Of a DNA stretch of 64,000 nucleotides, positions 57,139 to 64,000 are shown in pieces (the first letter of the stretch is position 1; each line of letters opens with the position of its first letter). Under the pieces are notes generated by a model that was not told the origin of the DNA, searched no databases, and saw only the letters and a program-made list of their open reading frames with translations. The position numbers and the translations under genes are program-made. Source of the stretch: Bacteroidales bacterium (GTDB lineage: Bacteria > Bacteroidota > Bacteroidia > Bacteroidales > Muribaculaceae); NCBI GenBank assembly GCA_003150235.1, contig QAMW01000047.1:47742-111741 (forward strand). Reading direction: 5' to 3'.

Positions 57139-58734
57139 TTAATAGTCAGCGACAGGCTGCGGAGAAGGAGTCGCCTCATCCTTATAGCCGAGAATCTTAT
57201 TGGCGTTGGACTCCGCCTGCGGAATATGATAGAGCAGCACGGGATCGCCGGCATCGATATCAAACACGAGTGAAGGTTCAAATCCGGCACCGCGGCGGTC
57301 AAGACCCTCGTTCATACGCATCATGTCGAAGTAAGACACGCCCTCGCCCCATAGTTCCACGCGACGCTGCCAGTAGACCGCCTTGCGGATGTCATCGGCT
57401 GTGCCGACAGGATTCACATAAGAGGGGTCACGATAAGCGCGCACGAAGTCGCCCAGAGTAGCCGCGCCGGTCGATGGTGAGGTCATAGCCTGTGCCTCGG
57501 CAAGAACCAGGTAAAGGTCCTCGACGCGGAGCAGAGGGATGTCGTTGGCGTTGATAGTCTGACCAAGCACATCCTGATAGGGGGCAAATTTCACCTGAAC
57601 GTAAGCCTTGCCTACATCCTCGCTGATAGCATCGTCGACATACGCCTGATATTCCTCGTTAAGGTTGGGCGATACACCCTCCTCGTTGAGGAACCATCCC
57701 TTACGCACATCGGTGTCGGGAATCTCATCGTAAAGTGCCTTAGAAATCTTACGCCATGAACCTACCTGCGCATAGCCGTAAGTGAATGTACCCATGTGAG
57801 AAGGCCAGTTACAGATACCGGTAGTCACCACTCGGTCACTCTCCTCGATGTCAACCGCCCACAGCCATGAGGCGTCGGCGCAGTTCCAGAAAGTAGGATA
57901 TGACACCTCGGCGATGGAATAGGGCGTACAGCCTGAATTGTCGATGGCATACTTAGCGTCGTCGGCAGCCTCCTGCCATTTGCCCATGCAGAGATATACC
58001 TTGGCGCGCAGACCGCGGGCGGTAGCCTCGCTGATGAATTTCTTCGCGCCTACACGTACATGATTGGTAGCCTTGAGAGCGTCGATAGCCTCGCCAAGGT
58101 CGGAAAGAATCTGCCCGTAAACCCCCTCTACAGTCGAACATTCAAGACCGTCGGCAGCAGCGGCGAGAGCGTTTTTCTCGGTAATCACCGGCACACAGCG
58201 CTTGTCTTCATTACCGATATAGGTAAACTGATAATACTGTGCGAGCACGTGGTAGTCAAACGCACGGAAAGCGAGAGCCTGCGCGCGGTAATACATCAGT
58301 GTCGGGTCCTCGGTATCCTCGGGAATGCTGCTGAGCACATTGTTGCAGGCAAAAATCTGGTTGTAGGCGGTACGCCAGATAAGAACGGTGATACCTGCAG
58401 TGTTGGTGACATCCGACCAGCGGGTCGATGTGCTGTACCAGTTGTAGCCGGTATTCAGCGCCACCATGTCATATCCACGGCTGTCAGTGGCAAGCATCAC
58501 TCCCGGATAGCCTATATCATAGTGGGCATCCTGGTTATTTGAAGCATTGGCATAGACGCTGAACAGAGTAGCGATACCGTTAACACCCGCCTCAGCCCTG
58601 TCGGGATTGTTTTCCAGCACAGTTTCCTTCTGGTCGGTGGTGATATGGTCACCGAGGGGGTAGGTGTCAAGGTCGTTGCACCCTACCGTCATTGTGCCCA
58701 GAAGGGCTATAGTCAATAATTTATATGATTTCAT
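57139..58734 (-). CDS. SusD/RagB-family nutrient-binding lipoprotein
   Basis: 531 aa. Lipobox TVG-C near residue 19 (MTVGCNDLDTYP). SusD marks: an N-terminal TPR-like region with YRAQALAFRAFDYHVLAQYY at about 148-167, then ARGLRAKVYLCMGKWQEAADDAKYAID at about 232-258, and the C-terminal RVEDLYLVLAEAQAM and YWQRRVELWGEGVSYFDMMRM segments. It forms the lid on the SusC channel encoded upstream. Substrate unknown; no glycosidase lies in the operon. Confidence 0.95.
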   Translation of the reverse strand: MKSYKLLTIALLGTMTVGCNDLDTYPLGDHITTDQKETVLENNPDRAEAGVNGIATLFSVYANASNNQDAHYDIGYPGVMLATDSRGYDMVALNTGYNWYSTSTRWSDVTNTAGITVLIWRTAYNQIFACNNVLSSIPEDTEDPTLMYYRAQALAFRAFDYHVLAQYYQFTYIGNEDKRCVPVITEKNALAAAADGLECSTVEGVYGQILSDLGEAIDALKATNHVRVGAKKFISEATARGLRAKVYLCMGKWQEAADDAKYAIDNSGCTPYSIAEVSYPTFWNCADASWLWAVDIEESDRVVTTGICNWPSHMGTFTYGYAQVGSWRKISKALYDEIPDTDVRKGWFLNEEGVSPNLNEEYQAYVDDAISEDVGKAYVQVKFAPYQDVLGQTINANDIPLLRVEDLYLVLAEAQAMTSPSTGAATLGDFVRAYRDPSYVNPVGTADDIRKAVYWQRRVELWGEGVSYFDMMRMNEGLDRRGAGFEPSLVFDIDAGDPVLLYHIPQAESNANKILGYKDEATPSPQPVADY

Positions 58735-58764
58735 AACAATTTTCTGATAGGAGAACTTACATTA

Positions 58765-61700
58765 TTAAAATACTACCTTTATACCACCCGAGATACAACG
58801 CATCGCCGTATATAGTGAAGTAGTGGCGACGGTATAGCTCTGACGCGGGTCAAGCCCCTTGCGGGCGCTGAATAGCGCGAGGTTATCGGCTGTGCCATAA
58901 ACGCGTACCGACTCAATGCCGATGTGGCGTGTCAGACGTTCGGGGATAGTGTAACCGAGAGTAATGTTATTGATAGAGAAATAATTTGAGCTTACAAGAG
59001 CGCGGTCGGTGACATAATCGTAGAATGAGAAACTGTCACCGGTATCAAGACGCGGCACGGCAGTGTACTGGTTGGTCGGGGTCCATGCATCGAGGATGTC
59101 GACATGCCAGTTGTGACCGTAGGATGACGAAGTGCCCGAACCCATGAATTCCTGATAACCCTGGTCCCAGATTTTTCCGCCGAACTGATAAGCGCAGGCA
59201 ACCGTGAGGTCAAATCCGTAAGCGCTCAGAGTAGTCGAGATACCTCCGTAAGCGGTCGGAAGAAGGTCGCCTGTAGGCTGACGCCAAGCGGTAGAATATA
59301 CCGATGTGGGATAATCGCTGCCGGGAATGCGGTTGCCGTTCTCGTCATTTTTCCATGCCCAGAAAAGCGGTTTACCTGTAGCGGCATCGACACCGGCGTA
59401 TTTCACCATGTCAAACTGATACATTGATTCACCTTCCTGATATATGCGGTTGCCCGACTTCAATTCACCGCCAAGCTCGGGAGCGAGCTTGAGCACCTTA
59501 TTGTTGATGAATGTGATGTTACCGGTGATGCTCCATTTGATGTTACGGGTATTGATGGGGAGATAGGTAAGCTCTACCTCAAAACCGTAGTTGCGCATCG
59601 AGCCGATGTTCATAGGGATTGACGAGTAACCGATTGAGGGAGCCACAGGCTTGTTGTAAAGCATGTCGCGTGTCTCGCGGTTGAAATACTCCGCGCTACC
59701 TGAGAGCTTGCTCTTCCAGAAGCTGAAGTCGACACCGACGTTGAATGAGTTGGACTTTTCCCAGGTGATGTCGGGATTACCCTTGAAGTACAAGGTGCCG
59801 TCGCTCCAGCTGTCGGCGCCGCTGATGGTGTACTGGTCGAGGTATGCGTAATAGTAACCGTTGTTGGTGCTGTTTTCGCCCTTGAGGTCATCGTTACCCT
59901 GCTGACCGAACGATGCGCGGAGCTTCAAGCGGTCAAGCCATGTGGTAGTCGACTCCATGAATCGTTCCTGGGCGATGTCCCATGCCGCCGACACTGAGAA
60001 GAAGTCGCCCCAGCGTTTGTCGGGAGCGAAACGCGATGAAGCGTCACGACGATAGCTGAAGCTGAAGAAGTAACGGCTGTCAAAGTCATAGTTAATACGG
60101 CCGAATATACCGCGGGTTGCATAGTCGAGATAAGCGCCGTAGCCCTTGCGGTCATTATTTGCGAGAGTGTTGTTGACCGGCCATGACATCGGGTCGTAGA
60201 GATTGGCACCGAGAGCCTCGGTATATTCATTGTTCCACTCGTAGCTTTCATAACCGAGGAGGATATCAAATGTGTGATATTCCCAGAATGTGCGGTTATA
60301 GTTGGCAAGTGCTTGCAGGTTAAGACCTTTTGTACGCTCGGCTACCTGGATAGCCTCACCGCCCATGTCGGCAAACTGACCGTAAAGCGGGTTCAAAACC
60401 TGGTGTAGACGCTGGTTCTGCACGGTAAGACCCACGCTACCTGTAATCTTAAGACCCTCTACAGGAGAAATCTCGGCAAACCACTTGCCGTTGAAAAGGT
60501 CGGTAAGATACTCGGTCTTGTCATAAAGAAGCTGCGACATAGGGTTGGCCTGCGACATGAACTGACGGCTGAAAGCTGTACTCTTGCCGTCGCCATAATC
60601 GTAAACCGGATGACCGTAAGCCTCATCATATACGATGGCGCCCTGTGCGTCACGCACATAAAGCGGATAAATCGGGGCAATTGCATTTGCAATATAGAAA
60701 GCGTTGTCTGAAGAATTGGTGGAGTTTTCATCCATATCGTCGGGATACTGCGACTTTCCGAAAGAGTAAGCCATATTGGAGCCTATCTTCAACCAGTTGT
60801 TGACCTGATATTCGAGAGAACCACGGGTAGAAAGACGCTCATAAGATGAGTTCTTGATGATACCCTCGTCTTTCAGATAGCTTCCCGACACGAAGAAGTT
60901 CATCTTGTCGTTGCCGCCCGACACGCTCAGGTTATATTCCTGACGCAGACCGTTGCGATATGAACCGTCGGCCCAGTCATCGGGGATGAAGTAGTTTGTA
61001 CCGTTACTATAGCCGAGCACTGCATTGGGATTGAGTTTACCGTCACGACCTATAAGATACTGCCCTTGCGGAAGAGTCCACACACGGTATCCGGTCATGT
61101 CATACAGCTGATTTGCAGCGGCATATTTATAAGCGGCATCGGGAGAGTAGCCGAGATTGTATTTACCGTTATTGTATTTTGCCTGATAGGCAAGCTCCAT
61201 ATATTGAGCCGGGCTCTTGATCACGTCGTAGTTGGTGATTTCACGCGAGTTGGCACCCCAACGGGCGTCAAACGTAACCTTTGCCTTTCCGTCATGACCG
61301 CGCTTTGTAGTGATAAGGATGACACCGTTGGCACCGCGGGCACCGTAAAGGGCAGCTGCAGCAGCATCCTTAAGCACTGTCATCGACTCGATATCGGCGG
61401 GGTTAAGACCTGTGATGTCACCGTCGTAGGGCATACCGTCGAGCACATACAACGGAGCCATCGAGGCGTTGATTGAACCGACACCACGTATGCGCACCTT
61501 GGAAGCCTCACCGGGCTGACCGTTGGCGCTCAGTGTCTGCACACCGGCAACCGTACCGGAAAGTGCATTTGTGATGTTGGAGACAAGACGGTCCTCAATC
61601 ACTGAGGCGTCAATAACTGAAGCAGCACCGGTATAGGCGCTTTTCTTCGCTGTTCCGTATGCCACCACCATCACTTCATCGAGTTTGTTTTCAGAATCGG

Positions 61701-61989
61701 TGAGCTTGATGACAAGATTGTAGGGGGGGGTACCGACAATGTTTACCTCTTCCGTAGTCATACCTACGTAAGAGACTTTCAGTTTAGTCACACTTGACGG
61801 GACGTTCAAAGAGAAATTACCGTCAATGTCAGTAGCCGTACCCTGACCTGCGCCTACGGGAAGCACCGTTGCTCCCACCAGCGGCTCATCATCACCGGCA
61901 TACAACACTGTACCTTTCACTGTGCGCGTCTGCGCCGACGCAATCGCAAAGCAAAACAGAGTACAGAGCAAGAAACATAGCTTTCTCAT
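58765..61989 (-). CDS. SusC/RagA-family TonB-dependent outer-membrane transporter
   Basis: 1074 aa. A signal peptide is followed by a carboxypeptidase-D-like domain (TVKGTVLYAGDDEPLVGATV..GTATDIDGNFSLNV) at about 22-100, a TonB-dependent plug (ALSGTVAGVQTLSANGQPGEASKVRIRGVGSINASMAPLYVLDGMPY; SMTVLKDAAAAALYGARGANGVILITTKRG) at about 140-235 and a long beta barrel ending in GGIKVVF. It imports a bulky nutrient, glycan or peptide with the SusD lid. A run of eight C residues on the coding strand (61730-61723) near codon 87 is a possible slippage site. A consensus promoter lies at 62057-62088. Confidence 0.96.
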   Translation of the reverse strand: MRKLCFLLCTLFCFAIASAQTRTVKGTVLYAGDDEPLVGATVLPVGAGQGTATDIDGNFSLNVPSSVTKLKVSYVGMTTEEVNIVGTPPYNLVIKLTDSENKLDEVMVVAYGTAKKSAYTGAASVIDASVIEDRLVSNITNALSGTVAGVQTLSANGQPGEASKVRIRGVGSINASMAPLYVLDGMPYDGDITGLNPADIESMTVLKDAAAAALYGARGANGVILITTKRGHDGKAKVTFDARWGANSREITNYDVIKSPAQYMELAYQAKYNNGKYNLGYSPDAAYKYAAANQLYDMTGYRVWTLPQGQYLIGRDGKLNPNAVLGYSNGTNYFIPDDWADGSYRNGLRQEYNLSVSGGNDKMNFFVSGSYLKDEGIIKNSSYERLSTRGSLEYQVNNWLKIGSNMAYSFGKSQYPDDMDENSTNSSDNAFYIANAIAPIYPLYVRDAQGAIVYDEAYGHPVYDYGDGKSTAFSRQFMSQANPMSQLLYDKTEYLTDLFNGKWFAEISPVEGLKITGSVGLTVQNQRLHQVLNPLYGQFADMGGEAIQVAERTKGLNLQALANYNRTFWEYHTFDILLGYESYEWNNEYTEALGANLYDPMSWPVNNTLANNDRKGYGAYLDYATRGIFGRINYDFDSRYFFSFSYRRDASSRFAPDKRWGDFFSVSAAWDIAQERFMESTTTWLDRLKLRASFGQQGNDDLKGENSTNNGYYYAYLDQYTISGADSWSDGTLYFKGNPDITWEKSNSFNVGVDFSFWKSKLSGSAEYFNRETRDMLYNKPVAPSIGYSSIPMNIGSMRNYGFEVELTYLPINTRNIKWSITGNITFINNKVLKLAPELGGELKSGNRIYQEGESMYQFDMVKYAGVDAATGKPLFWAWKNDENGNRIPGSDYPTSVYSTAWRQPTGDLLPTAYGGISTTLSAYGFDLTVACAYQFGGKIWDQGYQEFMGSGTSSSYGHNWHVDILDAWTPTNQYTAVPRLDTGDSFSFYDYVTDRALVSSNYFSINNITLGYTIPERLTRHIGIESVRVYGTADNLALFSARKGLDPRQSYTVATTSLYTAMRCISGGIKVVF

Positions 61990-62056
61990 ACTTGTAATTA
62001 ATGTAAAACTAAAAATAATTTAACCTAATAATAGTTGCAAATACGTAACTTAAACG

Positions 62057-62088
62057 CAAAAGTATTAAAAAAGGTTTACAATGTCAAA
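62057..62088 (-). promoter_or_regulatory. Consensus Bacteroides promoter of the SusC/SusD operon
   Basis: On the minus strand: TTTG (62088-62085), a 20-base spacer, and TACTTTTG (62064-62057). Both boxes and spacing match the consensus. The leader would be about 60 bases. Confidence 0.8.
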
Positions 62089-62096
62089 TAAATATT

Positions 62097-62268
62097 CATT
62101 AATTTGCTCAAAATGCAATAAAAATCCACACATAGCTGACAAAATTCACGTCTGAGGCGTGAGGATTATGGGGTTATTCCAAGCCTGACGGCTTGGAGGG
62201 TTTAAGGTTGAGGGTTTACGGTTTAGGGTAATGGCCGGGGAGTTTTCAGGTGGCGTTAAGGTCCTTAA
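62097..62268. other. Gene-free stretch left of the IS, with low-complexity repeats
   Basis: It contains a CCAAGCC-TGAC-GGCTTGG hairpin (62179-62196) and TTTAGGG/TTGAGGG-type repeats (62199-62230). Similar CCCTCAACC/CCTTAAA repeats lie to the right of the IS. Confidence 0.5.
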
Positions 62269-63593
62269 CAATGGTTCGGTAAAAAAGCTATGCGGCAGCT
62301 CCAATATATGTTGCGACAAGCTTTTCTAGCTGCAGAATTTGCCTCTTTTTTAGACGGACATCTCCTATGTCGAGTATTTTCAATGCGAAAACGGTGTCGG
62401 AAATTGCTTTTTTAAGCTGCCCCACACTGTTTTTTGGGAAAAAGAGGTCAATTTCGGATTGAAGCATGTTTCGAGTAAAAAAAGAGATGTTGTAAGCGAA
62501 GTCAATGCGTGCGGTATTCCTTGACTGATTGTGACTGAGACCTGTGAACTGTTTTGCGTCCCGTATCCCGAATTCAATCCTGAAACGCTTTCGGTATATG
62601 GATACGATATCGGCGGCAGATACCGAAGGGTCAGTGCTGAATAAAATTACGTTATCGCGGTCTCCGATTCGTCCTATTACAATACGCACATTTATCCGTA
62701 ATGACGTGGAATGTACAACGGCGGTATGAAAGACGCCGATTCCATCAATACGGATTTTTTGACAGAACATCATGTCCGGATGTTTGATGTCCACCCGTCC
62801 GGCATAAGTCGGTTTGTACCCTTTGCGTGTCCCTCTCTTTTCCAGGTACGGCTCATTGGCAAGATAACTCAGGGATGCATTGCCAGGAAATTTTGAAATC
62901 AGGGTAAACCCCATTTTCACTGCCTCAAGGGCAAATGTCTTGCGGGAGAAAAAGGCGTCTGCCACTAATTTGTCGCTGATTTTCAGCAGTTCTTCACGCC
63001 TGGATTTCAATGCGTCAAGATAGCATTCAGTCATGGTCTTCCTCGTGCCTTCACCATCGCCGGGCAGTGTCTGTGAGGCCCCGAGCATGACACAGTCGCC
63101 TGAGACGTAGTCTATGGCTGCAAATGCAGTGAGTTCAAGCCCATGGACACTCTTACTAGATGCCCCGGACCAATACATCCCTATTCCGGGAGTACATCTG
63201 CCACTTTTTGAAATATGTGCCGGGGCCATGGCTATGACCAGGCGGTCCGGCGAGACCGTGCCGGAGATAAACATTTTGTTTAGCCTCAGCCAGTCAATTC
63301 CATCCCGGCTGAAATTGTTTCTGAATGTCTTTTCATTCAATCCTGAATAGCGTTGCAGCTGCAGGAAATTTACCCGCCCGCGAATGGCGACTATGGTGCC
63401 TGCAACATTTTCAAGAAAACGACTCAACACTTTGCCTATGCCAAGTGTTTTTGCTGAACGGGACAGTAAATCCCTCAACATGGATTTAAATATTTTCAAG
63501 GCGGTCAGGGCGTTCATATAGAATCTAATTTGGGAAATTATTCTATTTAACGCGTGACCGCCATTTTTGTTCCTATTTTTTACCGAACCATTG
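62269..63593 (-). mobile_element. IS4-type insertion sequence
   Basis: Perfect 18-bp terminal inverted repeats CAATGGTTCGGTAAAAAA at 62269-62286 and 63576-63593 bound a single transposase gene. Total length is about 1.3 kb. The flanks share a TTAAGGTC-TAA-like block (62256-62268 and 63595-63607, 11 of 13 matching if one T is allowed at the right end), which could be a target duplication, but both flanks lie in simple repeats. The element looks intact and is inserted next to the SusC operon promoter region. Confidence 0.88.
62288..63517 (-). CDS. IS4-family transposase
   Basis: 409 aa from the ATG at 63517 (MNALTALKIFKSMLRDLL), chosen because it lies inside the right inverted repeat. DDE-type catalytic residues are likely in LVIAMAPAHISKSG (usual first Asp position; here written as Ala-Pro-Ala-His, with the nearest acidic residue in SPDRLVIA), LVADAFFSRKTF (second Asp) and YRKRFRIEFGIRDAKQFTGL (the YREK-like motif with Glu). 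The change around the first Asp makes activity uncertain. The terminal repeats lie directly at both ends of the gene. Confidence 0.85.
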   Translation of the reverse strand: MNALTALKIFKSMLRDLLSRSAKTLGIGKVLSRFLENVAGTIVAIRGRVNFLQLQRYSGLNEKTFRNNFSRDGIDWLRLNKMFISGTVSPDRLVIAMAPAHISKSGRCTPGIGMYWSGASSKSVHGLELTAFAAIDYVSGDCVMLGASQTLPGDGEGTRKTMTECYLDALKSRREELLKISDKLVADAFFSRKTFALEAVKMGFTLISKFPGNASLSYLANEPYLEKRGTRKGYKPTYAGRVDIKHPDMMFCQKIRIDGIGVFHTAVVHSTSLRINVRIVIGRIGDRDNVILFSTDPSVSAADIVSIYRKRFRIEFGIRDAKQFTGLSHNQSRNTARIDFAYNISFFTRNMLQSEIDLFFPKNSVGQLKKAISDTVFALKILDIGDVRLKKRQILQLEKLVATYIGAAA

Positions 63594-63721
63594 TTTAAGG
63601 TCTCTAAGGTCTTTAGGGTCAACCACCAGCGAATTTCGCGCCGCCAACTCCCATTCCCCTCCCGGACAATCACCCTCAACCCCTTAAACCCTCAACCTTA
63701 AACCCCTTAACCTTATAACCT
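63594..63721. repeat. Low-complexity CCCTCAACC/CCTTAAA repeats
   Basis: Imperfect tandem units of CCTTAA, CCCTCAACC and TTAAACC continue until the next stop codon. The same kind of sequence is found at 41496-41705 and left of the IS. Confidence 0.6.
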
Positions 63722-64000
63722 TCAAAACTGCGGGGACGCAGTTTTGAATAACGAATCGCGGTAGCCGGAGGCACGGCGCAGCATGAAGCGGATGAAGGCG
63801 CGGCGGAAGGTTGTGCGGTTCAGGTTGATGATGAGATAGTTGGTCGAATGGTCGATGAACAGCTCGATATGGTCGCAGAGGTCGGAGCTACGGTAGAGCA
63901 CCTTCCCGAGGCGCGCCACCTCGTCGGAGATATGGAGGAGCATCTTGCGGTCGTTGCGCATGATGCCACTGTAGTGGTGCAGCAGCTCTGTGTAGGACAT
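63722..64000 (-). CDS. Hypothetical protein, possibly incomplete at the window edge
   Basis: 92 aa if the ATG at 64000 is the start, but the frame may continue past the edge. The sequence (MSYTELLHHYSGIMRNDRKMLLHISDEVARLGKVLYRSSDLCDHIELFIDHSTNYLIINLNRTTFRRAFIRFMLRRASGY) is rich in helices and basic at the end. I do not recognise it. It is GC-rich like the core genes and is followed by repeat DNA and the IS. Confidence 0.5.
   Translation of the reverse strand: MSYTELLHHYSGIMRNDRKMLLHISDEVARLGKVLYRSSDLCDHIELFIDHSTNYLIINLNRTTFRRAFIRFMLRRASGYRDSLFKTASPQF

Noticed and set aside
63722..64000. Start of the last gene at exactly 64000 as a definite N-terminus
   Set aside because: The ATG coincides with the window edge, so the frame could continue upstream.

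Overview
The window reads as chromosomal DNA of a gut Bacteroidales, most likely a Muribaculaceae-type genome. The family-level call is an inference. What supports it: a SusC/SusD pair with accessory lipoproteins, BspA-type leucine-rich repeats, a DUF3256 protein, a split LysO exporter, lipoproteins with an Asp-rich stretch after the lipobox cysteine, Shine-Dalgarno-poor starts, and repeated Bacteroides-type -7 boxes (TAnnTTTG), some with a matching -33 TTTG. I see no rRNA, tRNA or CRISPR array.

Layout. 1-1.7 kb: three small hypothetical envelope genes. 1.9-7.6 kb: RND tripartite efflux operon (minus strand). 8-11.6 kb: two GH51 arabinofuranosidases. 11.7-15.7 kb: two duplicated lipocalin-like lipoproteins and a large leucine-rich-repeat surface protein that share one leader sequence. 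16.3-16.8 kb: a toxin-antitoxin locus whose YafQ-like toxin is cut short by an intergenic repeat. 16.9-22.9 kb: an inositol-phosphate/inositol-lipid gene set headed by pdxA. 23-26.5 kb: a pectate-lyase-like secreted protein split by a frameshift. 26.6-35.5 kb: housekeeping genes (nfo, der, DEAD-box helicase, xseAB, CDF transporter), a HigBA-like pair and an unusual ion channel. 35.5-37.3 kb: a Panacea/SocA-type toxin-antitoxin pair and a queuosine-precursor transporter behind a probable preQ1-I riboswitch. 37.6-41.2 kb: NamZ, a sodium symporter and a WYL regulator, probably for MurNAc/peptidoglycan recycling. 41.2-42.6 kb: a long non-coding stretch with repeats and a strong candidate structured RNA. 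42.6-48.0 kb: an AT-rich five-gene cluster with a tiny Cys-containing peptide, three radical SAM/SPASM proteins and a YcaO protein. 48.2-49.2 kb: an internally deleted RhuM-type gene and a HepT/MntA pair. 49.4-54.1 kb: DUF2851, rlmN, recF, a DciA-like gene and split lysO. 54.4-62.1 kb: a SusC/SusD operon with two lipoproteins. 62.3-63.6 kb: an IS4-type insertion sequence. A partial hypothetical gene reaches the right edge.

The best candidate for an undescribed system is the YcaO plus three radical SAM/SPASM cluster at 42.6-48.0 kb. Its genes are almost all overlapping, so they should act together on the 37-residue peptide encoded immediately upstream (core region W24-C25-x2-C28-x3-H32). I see no transporter, protease, ThiF/E1-like or TfuA partner in the window. 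Other points worth attention are the preQ1-I pseudoknot, the structured RNA with two mutually exclusive helices, the inositol operon whose CDP-alcohol phosphotransferase has a displaced fourth Asp, the frameshifted lyase, and several families of palindromic intergenic repeats, one of which has truncated a toxin gene.
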